DNA of 64,000 bases, taken from Anaerostipes caccae L1-92. Lineage in GTDB: Bacteria; Bacillota; Clostridia; Lachnospirales; Lachnospiraceae. The notes under the pieces are model-generated. The model was given only the letters and a program-made list of their open reading frames with translations. It did no database searches and had not been told where the DNA came from. The position numbers and the translations under genes are program-made. The stretch is from NCBI RefSeq assembly GCF_014467075.1, contig NZ_AP023027.1, forward strand, positions 1,077,001 to 1,141,000, in the 5' to 3' direction. The stretch's first letter is position 1; each line of letters begins with the position of its first letter. This document shows positions 52,362 to 61,489 of the stretch, piece after piece.

Positions 52362-52387
52362 GCTTAGAGCGGAAGGAGAATATAGAG

Positions 52388-53185
52388 ATGAAAATCGTTG
52401 TTTGTGCAAAACAAGTACCAGATACAACTGAAGTAAAATTAGATCCAAAGACGAATACCCTGATCAGAGACGGTGTTCCAAGTATCATCAATCCGGATGA
52501 TAAGGCGGGGATCGAAGCTGCCCTGCAGTTAAAAGAAAAATGCCCGGGAAGCACGGTGACTGTTATTTCCATGGGACCGCCTCAGGCAGATGTGGCATTG
52601 AGAGAAGCGCTTGCTATGGGATGTGATGACGCAGTTCTTGTCTCTGACAGAGCGTTCGGGGGAGCAGACACATGGGCTACCTCTTCCACAATCGCAGCGG
52701 CTATCAAAAAATTAGATTATGATGTGATCATCACAGGACGCCAGGCAATCGACGGTGACACTGCACAGGTAGGTCCGCAGATTGCAGAGCACCTTGGGAT
52801 TCCTCAGGTGAGCTACGTGGAAGAATTGGATGTGGAAGGGACTGACACCCTGGTTGTACAGAGACAGTTTGAAGACCGCCATCAGATTATTGAAGTAAAA
52901 ACTCCTTGTCTGATCACAGCGCTGGCTGAATTGGCAGATCCGAGATATATGACGGTTCACGGTGCATTTGATGCATACAGAGAAAAAGAGGTCAAAGTCT
53001 GGGGACTTGCAGATTTGGAAGACACCGTAGATCAGGCAAACATTGGATTAAAAGGATCTCCTACAAGAGTAAAGAAATCCTTTACAAAGCAGGCCAAAGG
53101 TGCAGGAACCATTTTAAAAGATTTATCAGCAGACGAAACAGTAACAGCGATTGTTGATAAACTTCAGGAAAAGCACATCATTTAA
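52388..53185 (+). CDS. etfB: Electron transfer flavoprotein beta subunit
   Basis: This 265-residue ETF small subunit starts MKIVVCAKQVPDTTEVKLDP and has the signature VISMGPPQADVALREALAMGCDDAVL and the conserved segment IDGDTAQVGPQIAEHLGIPQVSYV. It carries the FAD close to the Bcd surface in bifurcating ETFs and uses NADH to drive ferredoxin reduction. It is between bcd and etfA with short spacing (26 and 19 nt). Confidence 0.96.
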   Translation: MKIVVCAKQVPDTTEVKLDPKTNTLIRDGVPSIINPDDKAGIEAALQLKEKCPGSTVTVISMGPPQADVALREALAMGCDDAVLVSDRAFGGADTWATSSTIAAAIKKLDYDVIITGRQAIDGDTAQVGPQIAEHLGIPQVSYVEELDVEGTDTLVVQRQFEDRHQIIEVKTPCLITALAELADPRYMTVHGAFDAYREKEVKVWGLADLEDTVDQANIGLKGSPTRVKKSFTKQAKGAGTILKDLSADETVTAIVDKLQEKHII

Positions 53186-53204
53186 GCGAGGAGGAGAATG
53201 AAAA

Positions 53205-54200
53205 ATGAGCAGAGACGTATACGTATTCGCTGAACAGAGAGACGGCGAACTTCAGAAAGTCGGAATCGAATTAGTTGGCAAAGCAAGAGAACTGGCAGAT
53301 GATCTTGGACAGCAGGTTGCTGCAGTGCTGCTCGGGTCAGGCGTGAAAGATAAAGCGCAGGAACTGATTGCCTGCGGAGCAGATAAAGTCGTTGTTGTAG
53401 ATGATGTTATGCTGGAAGAGTATGTGACAGAGCCTTATACAAAGGCACTTACAGCGGTGATCAATGCAAAAGATCCCGAGATCGTGCTTTATGGGGCATC
53501 TTCCATTGGACGTGACCTTGCACCGAGAGTATCTGCAAGAATTCACACAGGACTGACAGCAGACTGTACTGCACTCGAAATTGATGAGGAGACAAAGCTT
53601 CTTATGATGACCCGTCCGGCATTCGGCGGAAATATCATGGCAACGATCGTATGTGAAGATTTCCGTCCTCAGATGGCAACCGTCCGTCCGGGTGTTATGA
53701 AAGCGCTGGAAAGCGATGCATCCAGAAGCGGTGAAGTTGAAGAATTCAAGGTGGAATTCTCTGATGCAGACATGAATGTAAAGGTACGTGAGACCGTGAA
53801 GACGGCTCATAAATCTGTGGATATCACAGAAGCGAAGATCCTTGTTTCCGGAGGACGCGGGATTGGAAGCGCAGAGAAATTTAAGATGTTAGAGGAACTT
53901 GCCGGTGTTATGGAAGGCGAAGTATCTTCTTCCAGAGCATGTGTGGATTCAGGATGGATCAGCGCTGACCGCCAGGTCGGACAGACAGGAAAGACGGTTC
54001 GTCCCGAATTATATCTGGCCTGCGGTATTTCAGGAGCCATCCAGCATGCAGCCGGTATGGAAAACTCTGATTTTATCGTTGCTATCAACCGCGATGAGGA
54101 TGCGCCGATCTTTGACATTGCGGATCTTGGAATCGTAGGAGACTTAAATGCGATCGTGCCGAAGCTTACGGAAGCGGTTAAAGCTGTGAAAGCTAAATAG
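53205..54200 (+). CDS. etfA: Electron transfer flavoprotein alpha subunit
   Basis: This 331-residue ETF large subunit has the N-terminal half (VYVFAEQRDGELQKVGIELVGKA) and the C-terminal FAD domain (VSGGRGIGSAEKFKMLEELA, SRACVDSGWISADRQVGQTGKTVRPELYLACGISGAIQH, FIVAINRDEDAPIFDIADLGIVGDL). This last part is the family signature. It closes the bcd-etfBA operon; a terminator follows. Confidence 0.96.
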   Translation: MSRDVYVFAEQRDGELQKVGIELVGKARELADDLGQQVAAVLLGSGVKDKAQELIACGADKVVVVDDVMLEEYVTEPYTKALTAVINAKDPEIVLYGASSIGRDLAPRVSARIHTGLTADCTALEIDEETKLLMMTRPAFGGNIMATIVCEDFRPQMATVRPGVMKALESDASRSGEVEEFKVEFSDADMNVKVRETVKTAHKSVDITEAKILVSGGRGIGSAEKFKMLEELAGVMEGEVSSSRACVDSGWISADRQVGQTGKTVRPELYLACGISGAIQHAAGMENSDFIVAINRDEDAPIFDIADLGIVGDLNAIVPKLTEAVKAVKAK

Positions 54201-54233
54201 GATAGACAGAATAATAATTATATATCATATAGG

Positions 54234-54270
54234 GAAGAAGGAGAATAGCAGATTATTTTCCTTCTTTTTT
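54234..54270 (+). terminator. Terminator after etfA
   Basis: GAAGAAGGAGAAT and ATTATTTTCCTTCTTTTTT pair imperfectly, with a short loop and a long T-run. Confidence 0.65.
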
Positions 54271-54374
54271 CTATGTTTTAGCCGAGGGATAAAATAAAGT
54301 GTTATAATAATTAAAATAAGTTTTGTGGGCAGAATTGGAGTATAATATTTTGAATAGAACAGGAGGTGTGATAA

Positions 54375-55826
54375 ATGACAGCAGAAGAAATTTTTGCCGG
54401 CGAATCCGACAATGTGGAATTCAAAGAAGAAATCCCGGCAAAAAGCGATAGGTATATGAAGACTGTTGTGGCCTTTGCCAACGGCAAAGGCGGCAAGCTG
54501 ATCTTTGGTGTGGAAAATAATACGTGGAATGTCACTGGCTTTTCAAAAGAAGAGGTTTTTCAGAAGATGGATGATATTACCAATGCCATTTTTGACAGCT
54601 GTGAACCGAGAATCATACCCAGTATCGGTGTGCAGGAAGTTGGTGGGAAATCCATTATTGAAGTGGAAATTATGTCTGGTATGACGCGTCCTTACTATAT
54701 CAAGAGCCAAGGTCTTTTGGATGGGACGTATGTCCGGGTGAGCGGTACGACACGTCATGCAGAGCGTTATCAAGTGCAGGAGCTGATTCTGGAAGGCCAG
54801 AACCGTTATTATGACTGCGAACCCTGTGAAGGACTAGATGTCACTTCTGAGGATATTGCTATTCTGTGTTCCAATATGAAAGCAATGGCGCTGCGGAACA
54901 CTCTGACTGATGCAGAGAAGGCAAAAGTCAAAGACCTCACGCAAAACGTTCTGATTTCTTGGGGTGTTTTGATAGAAAAGAATAGAACAGCTGTTCCGAC
55001 CAATGCCTATGCGCTGCTGACAGGAAAGGCACAGGAGCAGCCAATGATTCAATGTGCTGTTTTCAAGGGAACTGACAGAGCGTATTTTGTAGACCGCCGA
55101 GAATTTGAAGGCTCCATTCAGGATCAAATGGAAGCGGCTTTCCAGTACGTGCAGGAGAAAATTAATCGTGGCATGAAAATTCAAGGAATGTACCGGCAGG
55201 ACGTTTACGAACTGCCTTTGGACAGTGTGCGTGAGTTGATCGCAAATTCTGTTGCCCACCGCAGCTATTTGGAATCAGGCAATATTCAAATAGCGTTGTT
55301 CGATGACCGACTGGAGGTTACTTCTCCCGGTATGTTGTTGAACGGCGTTTCCATTGCTAAGATGAAGGAAGGTTATTCTAAGATTAGAAACAGAGCGATT
55401 GCTAACGCATTTTCCTACATGAAGATTATTGAAAAATGGGGCAGCGGCATTCCTCGTATTATTCGGGAATGCAATGAATATGGCTTGCCTGAGCCGGAAT
55501 TTTTTGATTTTGATGGAGACTTCCGGGTGAATTTGTATCGGAAATCAGCCCCCAATATTAATTCGGAAATGATGAAAGAGGATTCGGCACAATTTGGAAA
55601 TCCGGCACAATCCGGCATTGCCGGAATGCCGGATCAAGAAATTACAATAGTCAGATTTGTAAAAAGAAATGGCAGCTGCACGACTTCACAAGTGACCGGG
55701 CTGCTTGGGGTAAAAAATAGACGAGCAAGAGGTATTATCGGAAGTCTTGTAAAAAAGAACATCTTAAAGAAGTGCGGAAACGCAAGAAACACGGTGTATC
55801 TTGCAGGTGAACACTTCCCGGAATAA
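54375..55826 (+). CDS. AlbA_2 (Schlafen-like) domain protein with C-terminal helix-turn-helix
   Basis: A 483-residue protein. The N-terminal AlbA_2 domain begins ESDNVEFKEEIPAKSDRYMKTVVAFANGKGGKLIFGVENN. The middle part has the ATP-binding-like pattern (VRELIANSVAHRSYLESGNIQIALFDDRLEVTSPG, KWGSGIPRIIRECNEYGLPEPEF) of putative transcriptional regulators. A C-terminal winged helix (TIVRFVKRNGSCTTSQVTGLLGVKNRRARGIIGSL) completes it. AGGAGGTG precedes ATG 54375. It is common in gut Firmicutes, often as an accessory gene; function unknown, possibly regulation or phage defence. It is alone between two terminators. Confidence 0.88.
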   Translation: MTAEEIFAGESDNVEFKEEIPAKSDRYMKTVVAFANGKGGKLIFGVENNTWNVTGFSKEEVFQKMDDITNAIFDSCEPRIIPSIGVQEVGGKSIIEVEIMSGMTRPYYIKSQGLLDGTYVRVSGTTRHAERYQVQELILEGQNRYYDCEPCEGLDVTSEDIAILCSNMKAMALRNTLTDAEKAKVKDLTQNVLISWGVLIEKNRTAVPTNAYALLTGKAQEQPMIQCAVFKGTDRAYFVDRREFEGSIQDQMEAAFQYVQEKINRGMKIQGMYRQDVYELPLDSVRELIANSVAHRSYLESGNIQIALFDDRLEVTSPGMLLNGVSIAKMKEGYSKIRNRAIANAFSYMKIIEKWGSGIPRIIRECNEYGLPEPEFFDFDGDFRVNLYRKSAPNINSEMMKEDSAQFGNPAQSGIAGMPDQEITIVRFVKRNGSCTTSQVTGLLGVKNRRARGIIGSLVKKNILKKCGNARNTVYLAGEHFPE

Positions 55827-55858
55827 AAGTGATAACATGGCAGAGTTGAATCTAAATG

Positions 55859-55909
55859 AGCAATCGGGCAGGAAGGAAAATGAAATTATTCCCTTCCTGC
55901 CCGATTGCT
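55859..55909. terminator. Strong terminator after the AlbA_2 gene
   Basis: AGCAATCGGGCAGGAAGG and CCTTCCTGCCCGATTGCT form a perfect 18-bp stem with a 15-nt loop, followed by TTGTCTGTT. Confidence 0.9.
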
Positions 55910-55946
55910 TTGTCTGTTACAATATGAGAGATTGTTGATATTATTG

Positions 55947-55975
55947 TTGACAATATTTCATTGAAGTGCTAATAT
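55947..55975 (+). promoter_or_regulatory. Promoter for the MFS/aldolase genes
   Basis: TTGACA (55947-55952), 17-bp spacer, TAATAT (55970-55975). ATG follows at 56025. Confidence 0.65.
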
Positions 55976-56024
55976 AAACTCAAAAGTTAATCAAAATATA
56001 ACCATAAAAGTTGGGAAGTGTGTT

Positions 56025-57266
56025 ATGAACAGAAAAAGACGAAATGCAATGATGGTTTTTGGAGCCTTTGCCATATTGTTTACCGGTTATCCTCATGTGT
56101 GGTCTATTTATCAGCCGTATGTGATGAAAGCAGCCAGGTGGAGCACTGGTCAGGCATCCATCTGCTTTTATCTTCCCACGATGTTTTTTGTGCTGGGAAA
56201 TATTTTAGGCGGCAGGTTTCAGGACAAAAAAGGGCCCGCACCGGCCATGTTTATCGGAGGAGGAATCCTGACCGCCGGGGTCCTGATTTCAAGATATATG
56301 CTTCTTCCGTCACCCATATGGATGTATCTGACATTTGGAGTTATGCAGGGCATCGGATCTGGAATGATCTATGCACCGATTCTCTCCACAGCGCAGAAGT
56401 GGTTTCCGGGAAGAACAGGGTTTGCATCCGGTGTTGTGATCACGGCAAACGGGATCTGCGGCCTTCTGATGGCACCAATCAGCAAAACACTTTTGGAAGC
56501 CGGAGGTCCGCAGCTGGCATTTTTGACTGTGGGATTACTGATTGGAGTCTCGTGGATTTTGGGAACCATGTTTATCAGGAAACCAGAGGAAACAGCAGAG
56601 GAAAAAATAGCGGTATTTTACGGGGAAACGCATCAATACACCTCGGCAGAGATGGTGAAGACCAGAAAATTTTATTACTTGCTGTGCACAATGATGTGCG
56701 GGCTTATGGCATATTACCTCACATCGCCGTTATCGCAGACACTGCAGACGGACCGAGGCGTCAGCGCAGCTCTTGCAGTGGGTTCGGTCATGGCAGGTTC
56801 CATATTGAATGCAGGGATGAGGCTCGTGCTCCCGTCCCTTTCAGATAAAATCGGCAGGATACAGTGCATCAAAGGTGTGATTCTGCTTTCTATGGCAGCT
56901 ATGGTGTTTCTGATAACAGGACAGAAAATACTGACAACTCTGGCGGTGATTCTGATCTATGGCTGTTTTGGAGGAATTATGGGGAGTTTTCCTTCTCTGG
57001 CAAGCTCCATTTTCGGACTGAAACATTCCGGGCAGAATTATGGAATCGTGATGTTTGGGATTGTTGTTGTGACAGCGTTGTCTCCCTGCATTACAAACTT
57101 TATTGCGGCAGGGCAGTACCCAGTGAATATGACATTTTTTATCGGCTTTGTATTTTCAGCAGCGGCATTTCTGTTTTTAACTAAGCTGGAAAAAGAAATA
57201 AAAAATGAAAAACAGGAAGAACAGAAACAAGAGTTAAAACCACAGATAAAGTTACAGTTGAAATGA
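56025..57266 (+). CDS. MFS transporter, oxalate/formate-antiporter-like (OFA)
   Basis: This 413-residue transporter has 12 hydrophobic segments and the OFA-type opening (FTGYPHVWSIYQPYVMKAARWSTGQASICFYLPTMFFVLGNILGGRFQDKKGP). The MFS motif G-x-x-D-x-x-G equivalent is GGRFQDKKG. It ends with a Lys/Glu/Gln-rich tail. The family moves organic acids; in front of an aldolase it may export a product acid or import a substrate. It lies 25 nt before the aldolase gene. Confidence 0.88.
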   Translation: MNRKRRNAMMVFGAFAILFTGYPHVWSIYQPYVMKAARWSTGQASICFYLPTMFFVLGNILGGRFQDKKGPAPAMFIGGGILTAGVLISRYMLLPSPIWMYLTFGVMQGIGSGMIYAPILSTAQKWFPGRTGFASGVVITANGICGLLMAPISKTLLEAGGPQLAFLTVGLLIGVSWILGTMFIRKPEETAEEKIAVFYGETHQYTSAEMVKTRKFYYLLCTMMCGLMAYYLTSPLSQTLQTDRGVSAALAVGSVMAGSILNAGMRLVLPSLSDKIGRIQCIKGVILLSMAAMVFLITGQKILTTLAVILIYGCFGGIMGSFPSLASSIFGLKHSGQNYGIVMFGIVVVTALSPCITNFIAAGQYPVNMTFFIGFVFSAAAFLFLTKLEKEIKNEKQEEQKQELKPQIKLQLK

Positions 57267-57291
57267 TATAAAGAGGAAGGAAGTATCAATT

Positions 57292-58128
57292 ATGGCATTA
57301 GTAAAAATGAAACAATTACTGCAGCAGGCAAAAGAAGAAAACAGAGGATGCGGCGCATTCAGTGTCGGAAATATGGAGATGATCAAAGGGGCCGTCAAAG
57401 CCGCAGAAGAAATGAATACACCGATCATTCTGCAGATTGCAGAGGTGCGTTTGCAACATTCTCCCCTGCATTTAATGGGCCCGATGATGGTCCAGGCCGC
57501 AAAGGAAGCGAAGGTGGATGTAGCAGTTCATTTAGATCACGGTCTCACACTGGAGACTGTAAAAAAGGCGCTGGAATTAGGATTTACTTCTGTCATGCTG
57601 GATGCTTCCAGAGATCCGTTTGAGGAAAATATAAAAAAGACAAAAGAAGTGGTGAAACTGGCAGCAGAGTATGGAGCAACTGTGGAGGCCGAACTAGGTC
57701 TTGTGGGCGGAAGCGAAGACGGAAAGAGTGATCACGGGATTCAGTGTACCAATCCGCAGGATGCAAGAATATTCTGTGAACAGACCGATGTAGATGCGCT
57801 GGCAGTGGCCATCGGAAATGCGCATGGGGATTATCCGGTGGCGCCGACGCTGGAATTTGGTGTTTTAGAAGAAATCCGCGATATTACCGGGAAACCTCTG
57901 GTGCTTCACGGCGGAAGCGGAATTACAGATGATGACTTCAGAAAAGCTATTTCTCTTGGAATCTGCAAGGTCAACATTGCAACAGCAAGCTTTAACAGTC
58001 TGACGAAAGAAGTAGAAAAATACATAGAGACAGAAGGAAAACATAATTATTTTGATATGAATGAAGCTATGGTAAAGGGTGTCTATGACAACGTAAAACG
58101 CCATATTGAAATCTTTAACTGCAAGTAA
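57292..58128 (+). CDS. Class II fructose-bisphosphate/ketose-bisphosphate aldolase family (possible IolJ role)
   Basis: This 278-residue zinc aldolase has the ligands and motifs VHLDHGLTLETVKKAL (His), a Glu in VEAELGLVGGSED, GNAHGDYP, and LHGGSGI. The family holds FbaA, GatY/KbaY and IolJ. Since an inositol-type cluster starts 1.5 kb downstream, a role in cleaving 2-deoxy-5-keto-gluconate 6-phosphate is possible but not shown by sequence. It is in an operon with the MFS gene and is followed by a terminator. Confidence 0.9.
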   Translation: MALVKMKQLLQQAKEENRGCGAFSVGNMEMIKGAVKAAEEMNTPIILQIAEVRLQHSPLHLMGPMMVQAAKEAKVDVAVHLDHGLTLETVKKALELGFTSVMLDASRDPFEENIKKTKEVVKLAAEYGATVEAELGLVGGSEDGKSDHGIQCTNPQDARIFCEQTDVDALAVAIGNAHGDYPVAPTLEFGVLEEIRDITGKPLVLHGGSGITDDDFRKAISLGICKVNIATASFNSLTKEVEKYIETEGKHNYFDMNEAMVKGVYDNVKRHIEIFNCK

Positions 58129-58152
58129 GGGTATTCCAAATTATATTTTGTT

Positions 58153-58203
58153 AAAAAGGAGAAGCGTACCGGCTCAACTTACCGGGACACTTCTTCTTTT
58201 TTA
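58153..58203 (+). terminator. Terminator after the class II aldolase gene
   Basis: AAAAAGGAGAAGCGTACCGG and CCGGGACACTTCTTCTTTTT pair with a few mismatches, with a 10-nt loop and a T-run. Confidence 0.75.
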
Positions 58204-58244
58204 TAAAGAAATCTGATTCCATGCCGGGAGAAAACCAGAGATTA

Positions 58245-58300
58245 TTGAATATTCAGCAGAGTATGATACAATAGTATCAACAATGCGTGCACGAGAACGC
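58245..58300 (+). promoter_or_regulatory. Promoter and LacI-type operator of the regulator gene (iol operator A)
   Basis: TTGAAT (58245-58250), 16-bp spacer, TACAAT (58267-58272). The 16-bp word GCGTGCACGAGAACGC (58285-58300) follows the -10 and matches 14 of 16 bases with the site at 59525-59540 before the iolG-like operon. This supports autoregulation and control of both units by one repressor. Confidence 0.75.
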
Positions 58301-58315
58301 AGGAGGAGAAAGAGT

Positions 58316-59344
58316 ATGGCAGTTACGATTCAGCAGATTGCAGACCTGGCCGGGGTATCCAGAGGTACGGTTGACCGGGCATTAAATAACCGGGGGAGAA
58401 TTCGCCCGGAAGTAGCAGAGAAGATTAAAGAGATCGCAAAGGAACTTGGATATCAGCCCAATATGGCGGCGAAGGCACTTTCCACCGCAAATCACGCACT
58501 TCAGATCGGAGTTATCATTCAATATGCAGAGACCCCGTTTATGAAGGCTGTGCTGGAAGGCACGGAATCTGCGAAGGAGGAAGTAGAACGCTTTGGAGGA
58601 CAGGTTTTTGTGGAACGTATCCACGGCGGGGATGTAAAGAAACTGCTCAGGATTATGAAGGATTTCAGGGAAGCCGGGGTAAAAGGAATCGCACTTGTTC
58701 CGACAGATGATGAATTATTGAAAAAGACCATTAATGAGTTCGTGGAAAAAGATGGAATCTCAGTTATTACGATCAACTCCGATCTGGAAGATACAAAAAG
58801 GCTCTGCTTTATTGGACAGGATTCTTACGCCAGCGGCAGGGTTGCGGGAGGACTCATGGGCGAAATTATCCCCGGGGACGGACAGGTTATGATCCTGTCA
58901 GGCTCCCAGGAAAATGTGGCGACTATGGAGCGTACGAGGGGATTCACGGACGAACTGGAACACCATTATCCAGGGATAAAGGTGCTGGAGCCAAGATATG
59001 CTTATGATGACGACTGGGTTGCGGGAAAGCTTTTGGAAGAGCAGCTGGAAGAGACACCGAATCTGGCAGGTGTCTATCTCACGGCACAGGGGGAAAGCGG
59101 AGTATGTGATACATTAAAAAAATACAGGCTGGAGCAGAAAATCAAGGTTATTGCCCATGACTACGAGGGGGAAAACCGGAAAAATCTTAAAGAGGGGGTC
59201 ATTAATTTTATTCTGAGACAGAATTCCTATGTCCAGGGATATGAGTCGGTCATGGAATTGTTTCATACACTCTGCGGCAATCCAACAAGACAGGGTGAGT
59301 TTTGGTATACGGATATTGTGATCAAAACAAGATGTAATCTTTAA
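58316..59344 (+). CDS. LacI-family transcriptional regulator of the inositol-type cluster
   Basis: This 342-residue regulator has the LacI helix-turn-helix (VTIQQIADLAGVSRGTVDRALNNRGRI) and a periplasmic-binding-like core (LQIGVIIQYAETPFMKAVLEG, VITINSDLEDTKRLCFIGQD, AGGLMGEIIPGDGQVMILSG). The GTVDRALN form and the sugar domain are of the type found beside inositol genes. ATG 58316 has AGGAGGAG upstream; a start at 58283 lies within the operator. Sites in front of itself and of 59608 share the same 16-bp word. Confidence 0.92.
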   Translation: MAVTIQQIADLAGVSRGTVDRALNNRGRIRPEVAEKIKEIAKELGYQPNMAAKALSTANHALQIGVIIQYAETPFMKAVLEGTESAKEEVERFGGQVFVERIHGGDVKKLLRIMKDFREAGVKGIALVPTDDELLKKTINEFVEKDGISVITINSDLEDTKRLCFIGQDSYASGRVAGGLMGEIIPGDGQVMILSGSQENVATMERTRGFTDELEHHYPGIKVLEPRYAYDDDWVAGKLLEEQLEETPNLAGVYLTAQGESGVCDTLKKYRLEQKIKVIAHDYEGENRKNLKEGVINFILRQNSYVQGYESVMELFHTLCGNPTRQGEFWYTDIVIKTRCNL

Positions 59345-59419
59345 TCTCATAAAAATATGATAAAAATATTATCAATACATTATTAATTCAAAAGGACTAT
59401 TTATATAAAGTGTATAAAT

Positions 59420-59456
59420 AAAAATACAATATCGCAGGATGATATTGTATTTTTTT
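59420..59456 (+). terminator. Terminator after the LacI gene
   Basis: AAAAATACAATATC (59420-59433) and GATATTGTATTTTT (59441-59454): perfect 14-bp stem, 7-nt loop, T-run. Confidence 0.88.
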
Positions 59457-59521
59457 GTGCAAAAAGAATAATACAAGTGAATATACCTAAAAAATAATTA
59501 GAATAATTGTGCATATTGTTG

Positions 59522-59543
59522 ATTGCGTGCACGCGCACGCAAT
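59522..59543. promoter_or_regulatory. LacI-type operator of the iolG-like operon (iol operator B)
   Basis: ATTGCGTGC-ACGC-GCACGCAAT: 9-bp perfect arms around a 4-bp centre. The inner 16-bp word GCGTGCACGCGCACGC (59525-59540) matches operator A in 14 of 16 bases. It lies about 65 bp upstream of the iolG-like start, within the probable promoter (TTGATT at 59519). Confidence 0.8.
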
Positions 59544-59607
59544 GTTATCATAAGTTCACAATCAAAATGAAACAACAAGTCAATAACAAACATATGGAGG
59601 TAGAGTA

Positions 59608-60612
59608 ATGTTAAATGTAGGTGTAATCGGATGCGGCGGAATGGGAAAAGATCATATTAAACGTCTCACGAACAAAATCCAGGGAGCAAATGTAGTGGCA
59701 GTGTCTGATGTCTTCGAAGAAGGGGCAAAAGAAGCGGCTGCATTGGCAGGGGGAGCCAAAGTATATACGGATGGAAAAGATTTAATCAATGATCCTGATG
59801 TGGAGGCTGTATTTATTGTATCCCCTGGTTTTGCACATACAGATTCTTTATTACAGGCAATTGAAGCGGGAAAAAGAGTTTTCTGTGAAAAGCCATTGGC
59901 AACAACTGCAGAGGACTGTAAAAAGATTGTGGATGCAGAATCCGCTTCAGGAAAGCATTTGATCCAGCTTGGATTTATGAGAAGGTATGATAAAGGATAT
60001 GTTCAAGTAAAAGAGGCACTTCAGTCCGGAGAATACGGTGAGCCATTGATCCTTCACTGTACGCACAGAAACCCTGAAGTCGGAACAAACTACAATACAC
60101 CGATGGCGGTCCATGACACAGCAATTCATGAGATTGATACACTGCACTGGTTAGTAGATGATGAATATGAGAGTGCGCAGGTGATCATGCCGAAAGTGAC
60201 AAAATATTCCCACTCAGAATTAAAAGATCCTCAGATCATGCTGCTCCGCACAAAGAAGGGTATCTGCATTGATGTGGAAGTCTTTGTAAACTGCAAATTC
60301 GGATATGATATCAACTGTGAAGTCGTATGCGAAGATGGCGCAATCAAGATGGCCGAGCCTTCTTATCCGAGCATCAGAAAGAATGCATCAGTATCCACAA
60401 CGATTGATACAGACTGCTTTGTAAGATTTGAGGACGCTTATGACACAGAAGTCCAGAACTGGGTTGACTGTGCGGAAGAAGGAATCATCAACGGACCGAC
60501 TGCATGGGACGGATACCTGGCAGCTGTAACAGCGGATGCATTGGTGAAAGCACAGGAGAGCGGACAGATTGAACCGATTGTGACAGCAGAAAAACCGGAA
60601 TTTTATAAATAA
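59608..60612 (+). CDS. iolG: Gfo/Idh/MocA dehydrogenase, probable inositol 2-dehydrogenase
   Basis: This 334-residue NAD-dependent enzyme has VGVIGCGGMGKDHIKRLTNK, VFCEKPLATTAEDCKKI (EKP motif), QLGFMRRYDKGYVQVKEAL, and the catalytic segment HDTAIHEIDTLHWL with Asp and His. These are strongly IolG-like. It oxidises myo-inositol or a related inositol to an inosose. It leads an operon with two TIM-barrel proteins, a GPH transporter and IolE, under operator B. ATG 59608 has GGAGG upstream. Confidence 0.87.
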   Translation: MLNVGVIGCGGMGKDHIKRLTNKIQGANVVAVSDVFEEGAKEAAALAGGAKVYTDGKDLINDPDVEAVFIVSPGFAHTDSLLQAIEAGKRVFCEKPLATTAEDCKKIVDAESASGKHLIQLGFMRRYDKGYVQVKEALQSGEYGEPLILHCTHRNPEVGTNYNTPMAVHDTAIHEIDTLHWLVDDEYESAQVIMPKVTKYSHSELKDPQIMLLRTKKGICIDVEVFVNCKFGYDINCEVVCEDGAIKMAEPSYPSIRKNASVSTTIDTDCFVRFEDAYDTEVQNWVDCAEEGIINGPTAWDGYLAAVTADALVKAQESGQIEPIVTAEKPEFYK

Positions 60613-60637
60613 AGCAAAAACTCAGGAGGATATAATA

Positions 60638-61471
60638 ATGAAGATTGGATTTAATGAAGCAACTGCACTGGAATGTAAAGGACAGTCCCTGATGGCTGAC
60701 CTGGAAGCCTGTGAAAAATATGGGTTTGATTACATAGAGATCAGATTTGACTGTGTAAAAGATTATTTGAAAGAACATACACTTCAAGAGCTGGCTGACT
60801 GGTTTAAAAATCATCATTTAAAACCATGGGCTTACAACACTCTGATTTTCTTCAATCAAAGAGATGAAGCAGGAGTGAAGGAGATCGATGAGGAGACTGA
60901 TTTCATCATTGAAGTATGTAAAGCCATTGGTATGAAAATGCTGATCACAGTGCCGTCTTTTGATGTAAAAGATAAGAGCATTACAGAGATCAAAGAAGAA
61001 GCTGCAGAACGTCTGCGCTATTTATCCGATAAAGTTGGAGAAGACATTAAGATTTCATTGGAATTCTGCGGTGCTCCGAACTGTTCGATCAATCAGTTTG
61101 GAACTGCCTATGATGTAGTAAAAGCGACAGGACGAGATAATGTAGGTGTGACAGTTGATACCTTCCATTTCCATGAGATGTGTTCTAAATTAGAAGATTT
61201 AGAAGCGGCAGACGGAAAGAAGATATTTGCTTACCACTTAAATGACTGTGAAGATCTGCCCCTTGGTTCCTGCGGTGATGACAAACGTCTGTGGCCGGGA
61301 GAGGGAGTGGTAGATCATGCGGGAATCGCAGCCGCTTTAAAGAAAATCGGATTTGACGGAGTGTGTACAATTGAAGAATTCCGTCCGGAATATTATGAAA
61401 TGTCCCATGACGAGAACGTGAAAAAATCTGCTGAAGTGACGAGGGATTTCGTAGCAAAATACTTTGCGTAA
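60638..61471 (+). CDS. Sugar phosphate isomerase/epimerase family, TIM barrel (IolI/IolH-like)
   Basis: This 277-residue AP-endonuclease-2-type barrel has metal ligands in the usual segments: SLEFCGAPNC, VTVDTFHFHEMCSK, FAYHLNDCEDLPLG, and CTIEEFRPEY (final Glu). The family includes inosose isomerase IolI and inosose dehydratase. It lies 25 nt after iolG and 18 nt before the transporter. Its role is most likely isomerisation of an inosose. Exact reaction unknown. Confidence 0.85.
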   Translation: MKIGFNEATALECKGQSLMADLEACEKYGFDYIEIRFDCVKDYLKEHTLQELADWFKNHHLKPWAYNTLIFFNQRDEAGVKEIDEETDFIIEVCKAIGMKMLITVPSFDVKDKSITEIKEEAAERLRYLSDKVGEDIKISLEFCGAPNCSINQFGTAYDVVKATGRDNVGVTVDTFHFHEMCSKLEDLEAADGKKIFAYHLNDCEDLPLGSCGDDKRLWPGEGVVDHAGIAAALKKIGFDGVCTIEEFRPEYYEMSHDENVKKSAEVTRDFVAKYFA

Positions 61472-61489
61472 AGCACAAGGGGGACAAAG

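Noticed and set aside
54375..55826. AlbA_2-domain gene as part of a phage-defence system
   Set aside because: It is alone between two terminators with no partner gene, and this family is often a plain regulator.
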